Below, piece by piece: positions 5,492 through 12,126 of a DNA stretch of 12,126 nucleotides. Position numbers and translations under genes: made by a program. Where the stretch lies: contig CAZXCK010000126.1 in assembly GCA_964639225.1 (NCBI GenBank), forward strand, positions 1-12,126, in the 5' to 3' direction. This stretch comes from CAZXCK01 sp964639225 (GTDB taxonomy: Bacteria > Chloroflexota > Anaerolineae > Aggregatilineales > Phototrophicaceae). Within the stretch, counting starts at the first letter, position 1. Each line of letters starts with the position of its first letter. The notes under the pieces were generated by a model. The model ran no database searches. It had not been told where the DNA came from and was given only the letters and a program-made list of their open reading frames with translations.

Positions 5492-6511
5492 ATGTCCATG
5501 TCGCTGCTGACTGTTGTTGTAATTTTGCTGCTTATCGGCATGCTCTTCGGGTTGGGGGCGGCCCAGCGCCGCTTCTCACGCCTGCGCGACCTTTCGACGG
5601 GGCTGCTGGTGTCGTACATCACCGTGATGCTGCTGTTGGCCGCCGGCGAACTGTACTTCCGCTACGTGTATATGGACTCGGCGTGGCTGTGGACGCGCGC
5701 CGGCGAACGCTGGCATGCCCATTATGTCCAGAACAACGCGCTCGGTTTCCGCGACCGCGACTGGACACCCGCCGACTGGGAAGGCAGGCAGACGGTGCTG
5801 GTCATCGGCGACTCGTTTACGCAGGGCTTCGGCATCGAAGACCCGGACGACCGCTACAGCAGCGTGCTGGCGCGCCTGCTGGGGGATGATTACGCCGTCA
5901 TCAACATCGGCGTGCCCGATACATCCACCCGCGAACAGTACGACATCTTCGCCGGTTACCCGCTCGACGACCCGGATATTGTCATCTGGCAGTACTTCCT
6001 CAACGATATCACCGACGCCGGCCTGAGCATCGGCGACCATTGGTGGCCGCGTCTGCCGCTGGAGCGCCCGGCCTTCGTCGAGGAGTCGCACCTGGCAAAT
6101 TTCGTCTACTGGCGAACAGCGCCGCTGTTTACGGTCGTTGATGTGGTGGAGGATCAATCCTATTGGGACTGGGCCTACTACGCCTACGACAATTACGCCA
6201 TCTGGGAGATTCACCGCTGGGAGATCGCGCGCCAGGTGGAACAGATTCTGGACACCGGGGCGCGCCTGATCGTCATCCTGTATCCCAATCCATTGGACCC
6301 GGTGGGCAGCATCCCCTATGTGGACCGCGTAGTGCAGTATCTGCACGAGTTAGGCGTCACCGAGACGCTGCCCCTCTACGACGACATCGCCCATTTCTAC
6401 GCGCAGGGGTATCCGGTGGTTGTCTCCCCGCGTGACCCGCACCCCAGCAAAGCGTTTAACCATCACCTGGGGCAGCGCATCTACGACGAATTTTTCGCCA
6501 GCGCGAACTGA
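5492..6511 (+). CDS. Membrane-anchored SGNH/GDSL-type hydrolase
   Basis: This encodes 339 residues. Two N-terminal hydrophobic segments (about 5-24 and 37-56) anchor the protein, followed by a large domain probably outside the cytoplasm. SGNH-family blocks are in order: block I VLVIGDSFTQG (103-112) with nucleophile S108; block II glycine G140 (INIGVPDTS); block III asparagine N171 (QYFLND); and block V DPHPS with D315 and H317. All four hallmark residues (Ser, Gly, Asn, His) are present. Such enzymes are esterases, lipases or acetyl-hydrolases acting on lipids, glycans or cell-wall acetyl groups; the substrate here is unknown. The region 180-250 is rich in Trp and Tyr, which might form a substrate cleft. 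ATG 5492 is followed by a second ATG at 5498, and the weak GAG at 5486-5488 suits the second better, so the real product may be two residues shorter. A good promoter precedes it and a strong terminator follows, implying a single-gene transcript. Confidence 0.82.
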   Translation: MSMSLLTVVVILLLIGMLFGLGAAQRRFSRLRDLSTGLLVSYITVMLLLAAGELYFRYVYMDSAWLWTRAGERWHAHYVQNNALGFRDRDWTPADWEGRQTVLVIGDSFTQGFGIEDPDDRYSSVLARLLGDDYAVINIGVPDTSTREQYDIFAGYPLDDPDIVIWQYFLNDITDAGLSIGDHWWPRLPLERPAFVEESHLANFVYWRTAPLFTVVDVVEDQSYWDWAYYAYDNYAIWEIHRWEIARQVEQILDTGARLIVILYPNPLDPVGSIPYVDRVVQYLHELGVTETLPLYDDIAHFYAQGYPVVVSPRDPHPSKAFNHHLGQRIYDEFFASAN

Positions 6512-6539
6512 ACAACGACTCGCCATAACGCTACAGCAA

Positions 6540-6572
6540 AAAACGGGATGCCTCTCACTGGCATCCCGTTTT
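6540..6572. terminator. Strong bidirectional rho-independent terminator
   Basis: A perfect 13-bp stem (6540-6552 with 6560-6572) encloses the seven-base loop TCTCACT. The GC core GGGATGCC is flanked by A4 on the left and T4 on the right, so it gives a U-tract in both directions. It serves the SGNH hydrolase (plus) and the HEAT-repeat gene (minus), which converge on it. Confidence 0.92.
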
Positions 6573-6600
6573 GATGACATCCGCTTCGATACGTAGGCAG

Positions 6601-7074
6601 CTAACCGATTTCCCGCTCCGGCTCGATTGCTTCGTCGCCGTTGGTGTCGCCGTTATCGTCGCTGGTGCTGTTGTGAAGATGCCCCAACTGGCGCAGGGCT
6701 TCCAGCGCGGCAGCGCGCGCGCGGTCTCTGCCGCTGGCGGCGGCGATCATCAGCAGCGGCTCAATGGCGCGCGCATCGCCCAGATTTCCCAGCGCCTGCG
6801 CGGCGTACATTGGCGTCTGGTGGCCGGGCGCTTCCAGTGCCCGGATGAGCGGCTCGACCGCCCGCTGATCGCCGAGTTTGCCCAGCATTAAAGCCGCCCG
6901 CCCGCGAACGATCAGATCCTCGTTGTCGTTCTGTACCGCTCGCATCAGGGCACGCACGGCCTGATCGCCGCCCACCATACCGAGTTTCATCACGGCGGTG
7001 CGACGCTTTTCTTTGTTCACGTCTCGAAGTTCTACCAACAGTTGCTTGATGACGTTCGGGTCATTGTCACCCAT
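6601..7074 (-). CDS. HEAT-repeat (PBS-lyase type) protein
   Basis: This is a 157-residue soluble protein built from short helical repeats. Repeat units are at about 22-50 (TAVMKLGMVGGDQAVRALM), 56-82 (RAALMLGKLGDQRAVEPLI), 88-112 (AAQALGNLGDARAIEPLL) and a degenerate one at 117-133 (AAALEALRQLG). The recurring pattern is 'A..LG.LGD.RA.EPL', typical of PBS-lyase HEAT-like repeats, which form an alpha-solenoid for protein-protein binding. Lyase activity is not expected in such a short protein. Residues 134-157 are acidic and probably disordered (DDNGDTNGDEAIEPE). ATG 7074 is preferred because AAAGG and GAAGG lie just upstream; an in-frame GTG at 7122 would add 16 residues. The gene lies 138 bases downstream of the ABC ATPase gene on the same strand but has its own promoter candidate. 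Its partner is unknown. Confidence 0.85.
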   Translation of the reverse strand: MGDNDPNVIKQLLVELRDVNKEKRRTAVMKLGMVGGDQAVRALMRAVQNDNEDLIVRGRAALMLGKLGDQRAVEPLIRALEAPGHQTPMYAAQALGNLGDARAIEPLLMIAAASGRDRARAAALEALRQLGHLHNSTSDDNGDTNGDEAIEPEREIG

Positions 7075-7163
7075 TTGACCTTCACCTTTCAACATTGTCT
7101 GGCGAGCCGGATAACCCGCCACGACAGGGCCTGAGTTGATGTGAGATCGTCCGACTTGCCTCT

Positions 7164-7172
7164 ATCATATCA
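7164..7172 (-). promoter_or_regulatory. Extended -10 promoter for the HEAT-repeat gene
   Basis: On the minus strand TGATATGAT (7172-7164) is an extended -10 (TGn plus TATGAT). No strong -35 is seen. It implies a leader of roughly 80 bases to the ATG at 7074. Confidence 0.4.
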
Positions 7173-7212
7173 TTGATCGGCGATAACCATATGTACAGAT
7201 ATGCCAAAGTTT

Positions 7213-7968
7213 TTAGGGCAAAACCGGTGATTGCTCTACGGCCTGCTCAATATGCAGTTTGCCGTCGATAATTCGACACACCCGGTCGGCCAGTGGCACG
7301 ATCTCCGGGTTGTGGGTCGCCATAATCAGCGTCTTGCCCGCGTCGCGTGTGAGTTCCAGCAGCAGTTGAAGCACGGTTTCGCCGGTGTCCTCATCCAGAT
7401 TACCGGTGGGTTCATCGGCCAGCACCAGCATCGGCTCGTGAGCCAGCGCCCGCGCGATGGCCACCCGCTGCTGCTCGCCACCACTGAGTTTGTCCGGGAA
7501 GGTATCGGCCCGGTCCGCCAGCCCCACGCGCTCCAGCATCGTCTGAGCGGCGCGCTGGCTGTCCTGGCGTGGCGAACCGCGCAGTTCCATCGGCAGGGTG
7601 ATGTTCTCCGCTACCGTCAGTGTGGGGATCAGGTTAAAAAACTGGAACACAATGCCAATGTGATCGCGCCGGAAGAGCGTCTGCCGGGTTTCGTTGAGCG
7701 CGGTGATGTCGGTATTGCCGATGACGATGCGCGCAGCTTGCGGATTGTCCGGCTTGTCGATGCCGCTGATTAAGTTTAACAGCGTCGATTTACCGCTGCC
7801 ACTTTTGCCCAGCATCACGAAGAATTCGCCGGGGACGATGTCCAGATCGACGTTTTGCAGCACCCGGTGCGAACGCCCAGCCTCGTCATAGGTTTTGCTC
7901 AGGTTGCGGATGCTGACGACGCTGGGCCGCTGCGAACCGTTGCTGTTTGCGCTTTGGTTTGCTGCCAT
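7213..7968 (-). CDS. ABC transporter ATP-binding protein, LolD/MacB type
   Basis: This is a 251-residue ATPase subunit. All nucleotide-binding motifs are intact: Walker A GKSGSGKST (54-62), Q-loop Q109 (IVFQFFNLIPTLTV), signature LSGGEQQRVAIARAL (161-175), Walker B LVLADEPTGNLD (181-192) with E186, D-loop and H-loop H219 (MATHN). The FQFFNLIPTLTVAENI and DEPTGNLD sequences are characteristic of the MacB/LolD/FtsE group, which pairs with FtsX-type permeases rather than importers. A hydrophilic N-terminal extension of about 16 residues (NQSANSNGSQ) precedes the core. ATG 7968 was chosen because the core begins soon after it and a promoter-like TACAAT lies about 30 bases upstream; its RBS is weak, and an in-frame start at 8052 cannot be excluded. 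The likely partner is the FtsX-type permease starting at 9802 on the opposite strand. No permease adjoins it on its own strand. Confidence 0.92.
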   Translation of the reverse strand: MAANQSANSNGSQRPSVVSIRNLSKTYDEAGRSHRVLQNVDLDIVPGEFFVMLGKSGSGKSTLLNLISGIDKPDNPQAARIVIGNTDITALNETRQTLFRRDHIGIVFQFFNLIPTLTVAENITLPMELRGSPRQDSQRAAQTMLERVGLADRADTFPDKLSGGEQQRVAIARALAHEPMLVLADEPTGNLDEDTGETVLQLLLELTRDAGKTLIMATHNPEIVPLADRVCRIIDGKLHIEQAVEQSPVLP

Positions 7969-7999
7969 AGGCTGCGATGCCTTATCGTGTGTTAGTTGT

Positions 8000-8005
8000 A
8001 TTGTA
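8000..8005 (-). promoter_or_regulatory. Candidate -10 element for the ABC ATPase gene
   Basis: On the minus strand a TACAAT box (8005-8000) lies about 32 bases before the ATG at 7968. It has no convincing -35 and no TGn extension, so support is modest. It would allow expression of the ATPase apart from the zinc-ribbon gene, which ends 100 bases upstream. Confidence 0.3.
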
Positions 8006-8068
8006 CCCGTGACTATTATGAACACGTTAACATGACTATATGAGCCTGTCATGATATTTGTCTGATAT

Positions 8069-9607
8069 TTACGTTGGATTGGGCTTCCGCGCCCGCCCCA
8101 GCACCACCTGTCCCGTCTGCCCGTTGACCAGCGCCGGGCGGATGTCGCCGTCTTCTTCGTGAATGGTAACCACCCACACCGGCAGCAGCATAAGCTGGAA
8201 CGTCATCTGCGTGACACTGGGAAACACGTTAACCGTTGTGCCAGAACCGCCGCCGCCGCTGTGCTGCTCGCGCATGGTCTGGGCGACCATACTGCGGGCA
8301 TCCAGCGAGGCGGAGTCAAAGTCGATGTTGTACAGCTCTGCCGGGAAGCGGGCCAGCAGCTTCGGCTCATAGGGCACACGGCGATCCAACTGGAATTTCC
8401 CCAGCCGGCGGGTGAGGCTGGGCGGCGGCGGCTCCACCGCGCATACCATCACATTATAGACGGCGTCGGTGCTGGTGTAGGTCTGGTAAGCCTGCTGCAT
8501 GGCTGCGCGCTGCATGCGCGGGCGATTGTCGTCGCGGCGCTGTGAGGTCTGAATAATCGTGCGGCGCACTTCAACACTGGCGTCGAACACCCAGAACGGC
8601 AGATACACGCCCTCGACCTGCTGGCGCTCCACGCGGTTGCTGCTAAACCAGCCGGCGACGCGCTCGCCCCAGCCAGACAGGCGCTCTTGCAGGGCCTCTA
8701 CCGCCCGCTGGCGGCGAATGGCGAACGGAACCAGATAATCCGGCTGCTGGAACGACCCCAGCACGTCGCGCTCGATGACCTGATTCGAGCCGCAGAACGG
8801 GCACTCCGCCGACAGCTTGCGCGCCGGGATGGTCCGCTGTGCGCCGCAGCCCTGGCAGGCCAGCAGCCGCTCGCCGATGATCCACTGGACCGGCTGGGCG
8901 CGACGTTCCAGCAGCGCCTGCGTCAGCATCGACGTTCCGCTGTCCTCATGGACTGCCGGGCGCTGGCTCTGGCCGCAGGCGGCGCAGATCATCAGGCCGG
9001 TGAGCGGGTCCGGGTCCAGCCGCAGCGAGCCGCAGCTTGGGCAGCGGATGGTATGCGTCTCCGTGCCCACCGCGCCGCCAGCCTGGATGCGCTGCGGCTG
9101 CGCGTGCTCGTCGACGGCGGCGGCCTCTGGCGACAGCCTCCCGTCGAGCAGCATCAGCTCGCGGATGGCTTCCAGGTGGCCGGGCTGGTGAGCCAGCACC
9201 GACGTCAGATGCTCGCGGCGTTTGTCCACGTCCTCGTCGATGCGGGCAATCCACAGGTGCGCGTCCAGGAAATCCGGCTGGTGTTCCAGGGCGCGCAGCA
9301 GGGCTTCCAGTGCCCCCGCCCAGTCCTCGCGGTGGACGCATTCCTGGGCGGTGTTGAAAGCGGCTTTGGCCCACTGGTTGACCTCATCGGCATTCGAGAT
9401 GCGAAAGCTGGGGGCCAGCGGCTGGCGCATACGCAGCGGCGGCGGCGCGGCGTCCGCCAGTTTGAGCGGCTGCCCGTCGTCTTTGCGCAGGGCATAGCCA
9501 CAGTGACGGCACTCGATGCGATTTTCCAGGATAACGAAAGTACGCTCGCTGCCGCACTGCGGGCAGATGCGCGGGGCCAGTGGTTTGATCCTTTGTTTAC
9601 CGGTCAC
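8069..9607 (-). CDS. Triple zinc-ribbon protein with TPR-like segment, function unknown
   Basis: This is a 512-residue soluble protein when read from GTG 9607, where AGGA stands nine bases upstream. An in-frame ATG at 9799 would add 64 residues but would run across the divergent promoter region. Three CxxC...CxxC zinc ribbons are visible: C15/C18 with C33/C36, C189/C192 with C208/C211, and C251/C254 with C269/C272. Between the first and second, residues 75-155 form helix pairs like TPRs (WAKAAFNTAQECVHREDWAGALEALL split over 79-104, then HQPDFLDAHLWIARI). The C-terminal half (about 280-512) resembles bacterial proteins labelled TFIIB-type zinc-ribbon-containing: VPFAI at 293-297, GVYLPFWVFDASV (333-345) and LPVWVVTI...LVNGQTGQV (475-501). 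No nuclease or ATPase motif is present. It lies between the ABC ATPase (same strand) and the FtsX permease (divergent), which suggests, but does not show, a role with that transporter. Confidence 0.75.
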   Translation of the reverse strand: MTGKQRIKPLAPRICPQCGSERTFVILENRIECRHCGYALRKDDGQPLKLADAAPPPLRMRQPLAPSFRISNADEVNQWAKAAFNTAQECVHREDWAGALEALLRALEHQPDFLDAHLWIARIDEDVDKRREHLTSVLAHQPGHLEAIRELMLLDGRLSPEAAAVDEHAQPQRIQAGGAVGTETHTIRCPSCGSLRLDPDPLTGLMICAACGQSQRPAVHEDSGTSMLTQALLERRAQPVQWIIGERLLACQGCGAQRTIPARKLSAECPFCGSNQVIERDVLGSFQQPDYLVPFAIRRQRAVEALQERLSGWGERVAGWFSSNRVERQQVEGVYLPFWVFDASVEVRRTIIQTSQRRDDNRPRMQRAAMQQAYQTYTSTDAVYNVMVCAVEPPPPSLTRRLGKFQLDRRVPYEPKLLARFPAELYNIDFDSASLDARSMVAQTMREQHSGGGGSGTTVNVFPSVTQMTFQLMLLPVWVVTIHEEDGDIRPALVNGQTGQVVLGRARKPNPT

Positions 9608-9801
9608 GGACTGCAATCCTGTCCACTCTGCTGGTCGATGGGTCCATTCCGATGATACACGCAAAGCGGCCCACAGTCGCTTAACGCTGGCCGATCCGCT
9701 GCCGTTCATGCAGCCTTTATCTGCCGCCAAGCGATTTTTACGCAGCGCGTGGTAGGCTGTGAACAGTTTGCGTATCACATCTTCTACAGGATAACCCATT
9801 C

Positions 9802-12126
9802 ATGCCATCGACCATCATCCTGCGGCTGGCCGGTCGCCACATCAACCGGCGCTTTTTGCAGAGCGTGCTGTTCATCCTGGGGGTGGCGCTGGGCGTCGCC
9901 ATGATTATCGCCATCGACATCGCCAACGGCTCGGCGCGGCGCGCCTTCAGCCTGAGCGCGGAGAGCGTCAGCGGGCAGGCGACGCACCGCATCAGCGGCG
10001 GGCCGGCGGGCCTGCCCAGCGAGCTGTATCGTCAGGTGCGCGTGGAACTGGGCCTGCGCGACAGCGCGCCGGTCGTCACCGATTATGTGCGCGGCCTGGA
10101 ACTCGACAACCAGCCGCTGCGCCTGTTCGGCGTGGACCCCTTCGCCGAGCCACCCTTCCGCCAGTATCTCGAAATAGGCCGTGACTCCGAGGCCGAGACC
10201 GCCTTCGACGCGCTCAACCGCTTCATCGCCGAGCCGCGCGTGGTCATGCTCAGCCAGCCGATGGCGGCGCGCTTCGGCGTGCAGGTGGGCGACACGATCA
10301 CGCTGCGGGCCGGGTCACGGGCGGTCGAGGTGGAGATTATCGGCCTGCTGCAACCCAACGACCGCGCCAGCGAGCAGGCCCTCGACGATCTGGTGCTGGC
10401 CGACATCGCCACCGCGCAGGAGATCGTCGGCAGGCCGGGCCGCATCGACCGCATCGACCTGATTCTGCCCGCAGACGAGGCACCGGCGCTGCTGGCGCAG
10501 ATCGAGGCGCTGCTGCCGGATGGCGCGCTGGTCGGCCCGGTGGACGGCGACAACGACACCCTGGCCCAGATGACCGCCGCCTTTGAGTTGAATCTACAGG
10601 CGCTCAGTCTGCTGGCGCTGGTGGTGGGCGGCTTTCTGATCTACAACACGGTGACGTTCAGCGTGGTGCAGCGCCGCCCGGAGATCGGCATCCTGCGCTC
10701 GGTGGGTACCACCCGGCGGCAGATTTTCTGGCTGGTGGTCGGCGAGGCGTTCGTGCTGGGCGTCGTTGGCACCGCGCTGGGACTCGGATTGGGCATCCTG
10801 TTCGGGCGCGGCGCGGTGAGCCTGGTGGCGCGCACCATCAGTGACCTGTATTTTACCGTCAGCGTGCAGTCGATCAGTGTGACGCCGTTTACGCTGGTCA
10901 AAGGGGCGGGCATCGGTCTGCTGGCGAGCGCTGGCGCGGCGGTCATCCCGGCCATCAGCGCCACGCGCACCGCGCCCGCCGGGACCATGCGCCGCAGCGA
11001 TCAGGAACACAGCGCCCGGCGGCTCGTCCCGCTGATTACGGCGCTGGCGGTCATCCTTAACGTGGTCGGCGTGCTGCTGCTGCAAATTCCCACCAGCAGC
11101 ATCGAGGTCAGCTTCGCCGGGCTGTTCGCTATCGTGGTGGGCGGGGCCTTCTTTACGCCGCTGGCGCTCATCGCCGCTATGCGCGTCGCCACGCCGATCA
11201 CTGACCGGCTGTTCGGCGTCATCGGGCGCATGGCCCCGCGCGCCGTGACCCGTTCGCTGAGCCGCACCTCGGTCGCCGTCGCCGCGCTGACCGTCTCGGT
11301 GAGCGTGATTGTGGGCGTCAGCGTGATGATCGCCAGCTTCCGCAGCACGGTCGATGCCTGGCTGCAAACGACGCTCGGCTCGGATATTTATGTCTCGCCG
11401 CCGCTGCTGACAGCCAACCTGAACACGGTCAACGTGGACCCTGACCTGCGCGATCTGCTGCGCGACGTGCCCGGCGTGGCCAGCCTGTCTGCCGCGCGCG
11501 CCGTGAGCGTGGCCGCGCCCGACTACCCGGACCTGCCCCCGGTCAATTTGCAGGCGGTCGATTCGGATATCTCCACCGAGCGACGGCTGGTATGGAACCG
11601 CGCGCCGGGCGGCGATTACTGGCAGGCGATGACAGACGGCGCGGTCATGGTCAGCGAGCCGTTCGCCTTCCGGCGCGGCATCGACCAGACGAACAACACC
11701 ATTACGCTGCTCACCGACCAGGGACCGCACACCTTCGAGGTGGTGGCCGTCTTTTACGACTATTCGACGGACCAGGGGCAGATTCTGATCGAGAACGACG
11801 TCTACCGGGCGCTGTATGACGATCCGTTTATCTCGTCGCTGGGGCTGTTCATCGAGCCAGGCGCGGACATCGACGCGGTGATGGCGTCCGTGCGCGAGGC
11901 GCTGGTGGATTACGATCTGGTGGTGCAGGCCAACCGGGAACTGCGCGCGGGCGTGTTCGAGGTGTTCGACAACGCCTTCGCCATCACGGTGGCCCTGCGG
12001 CTGCTGGCGACGCTGGTGGCCTTCATCGGCATTCTGAGCGCACTGCTGGCGCTGCAACTCGAAAACACGCGCCAGTACGGCGTAATGCGCGCCAACGGCA
12101 TGACGCCGCGCCAGTTGTGGAACTTC
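9802..12126 (+). CDS. FtsX-type ABC transporter permease, two modules, truncated by window end
   Basis: An open frame of 775 codons runs off the right edge with no stop. The protein begins with a basic stretch and a membrane helix (about 19-40, VLFILGVALGVAMIIAID). A large extracytoplasmic MacB-PCD-like domain follows (about 45-262). Then comes the first FtsX module: helix 267-286, the cytoplasmic loop RRPEIGILRSVGTTRRQIFW, and helices near 307-338 and 364-386. Two linker helices lie at about 408-428 and 439-460. A second copy then repeats the plan: helix about 489-512, an extracytoplasmic domain to about 725, helix 727-752, and the matching loop ENTRQYGVMRANGMTPRQLW. Only the last two helices should be missing, giving a full length near 850. 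Duplicated permeases of this kind (as in AttG-like or lipoprotein-handling systems) work with a LolD-type ATPase and move or extract lipid-linked substrates rather than importing solutes. AGGA at 9788-9791 is ten bases before the ATG. The substrate is unknown. Confidence 0.92.
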   Translation, partial: MPSTIILRLAGRHINRRFLQSVLFILGVALGVAMIIAIDIANGSARRAFSLSAESVSGQATHRISGGPAGLPSELYRQVRVELGLRDSAPVVTDYVRGLELDNQPLRLFGVDPFAEPPFRQYLEIGRDSEAETAFDALNRFIAEPRVVMLSQPMAARFGVQVGDTITLRAGSRAVEVEIIGLLQPNDRASEQALDDLVLADIATAQEIVGRPGRIDRIDLILPADEAPALLAQIEALLPDGALVGPVDGDNDTLAQMTAAFELNLQALSLLALVVGGFLIYNTVTFSVVQRRPEIGILRSVGTTRRQIFWLVVGEAFVLGVVGTALGLGLGILFGRGAVSLVARTISDLYFTVSVQSISVTPFTLVKGAGIGLLASAGAAVIPAISATRTAPAGTMRRSDQEHSARRLVPLITALAVILNVVGVLLLQIPTSSIEVSFAGLFAIVVGGAFFTPLALIAAMRVATPITDRLFGVIGRMAPRAVTRSLSRTSVAVAALTVSVSVIVGVSVMIASFRSTVDAWLQTTLGSDIYVSPPLLTANLNTVNVDPDLRDLLRDVPGVASLSAARAVSVAAPDYPDLPPVNLQAVDSDISTERRLVWNRAPGGDYWQAMTDGAVMVSEPFAFRRGIDQTNNTITLLTDQGPHTFEVVAVFYDYSTDQGQILIENDVYRALYDDPFISSLGLFIEPGADIDAVMASVREALVDYDLVVQANRELRAGVFEVFDNAFAITVALRLLATLVAFIGILSALLALQLENTRQYGVMRANGMTPRQLWNF

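Noticed and set aside
8687..9655. 322-codon open frame on the plus strand
   Set aside because: It is antisense to the zinc-ribbon protein, whose paired CxxC motifs and conserved C-terminal patches identify the real frame.
9608..9799. 64-residue upstream extension of the zinc-ribbon protein
   Set aside because: It would fill the whole divergent promoter space before the permease gene and lacks family features. The GTG at 9607 has an AGGA at good spacing.
10594..12057. 487-codon open frame on the minus strand
   Set aside because: It lies entirely opposite the FtsX-type permease, whose domain pattern is clear. The translation is His/Gln/Arg/Asp-rich with no fold pattern, as expected for the antisense of a GC-rich gene.

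Overview
The window is GC-rich with a strong preference for G/C at third codon positions. It carries ordinary chromosomal genes, each with a plausible ribosome binding site and many with extended -10 promoters of the form TGnTAnAAT. The two-gene Fe-S serine dehydratase, the FtsX/LolD-type ABC genes, the HEAT-repeat protein and the zinc-ribbon protein fit a Chloroflexota-like (Anaerolineae-type) bacterium. That assignment is inferred from gene content and style; no rRNA or marker gene is present to confirm it.

Layout, left to right. (1) 190-1848: an AEC-family permease and a five-helix membrane protein of unknown function, both on the plus strand. A hairpin terminator follows, shared with a convergent minus-strand gene. 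(2) 1936-2259, minus: a small ABM-like (dimeric alpha/beta barrel) protein. A 381-bp AT-rich gap follows, containing diverging promoter candidates. (3) 2641-4771, plus: a SpoIIAA/STAS-like small protein, then sdaAB-sdaAA, the beta and alpha subunits of the [4Fe-4S] L-serine dehydratase. The two sda genes are 4 bp apart and appear translationally coupled. (4) 4780-5118, minus: a small membrane protein. A 373-bp divergent gap follows, packed with GC-rich palindromes and flanked by a promoter on each side. (5) 5492-6511, plus: a membrane-anchored SGNH/GDSL-type hydrolase, ending at a strong bidirectional terminator. (6) 6601-9607, minus: a HEAT-repeat protein, a LolD/MacB-type ABC ATPase, and a protein with three zinc ribbons and a helical TPR-like segment. 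(7) 9802 to the right edge, plus: a large two-module FtsX-type ABC permease, cut off by the window end.

How they may work together: SdaAB and SdaAA together deaminate L-serine to pyruvate and ammonia. The ABC ATPase (7213-7968) and the FtsX permease (9802 onward) are probably two parts of one mechanotransmission-type ABC system. They are read in opposite directions and separated by the zinc-ribbon gene, which makes that gene the best candidate for an undescribed accessory factor. The remaining genes look like independent transcription units. I saw no rRNA, tRNA, CRISPR array, insertion sequence, phage gene or recognisable riboswitch. The least explained structures are the palindrome cluster at 5221-5400 and the zinc-ribbon/ABC neighbourhood.
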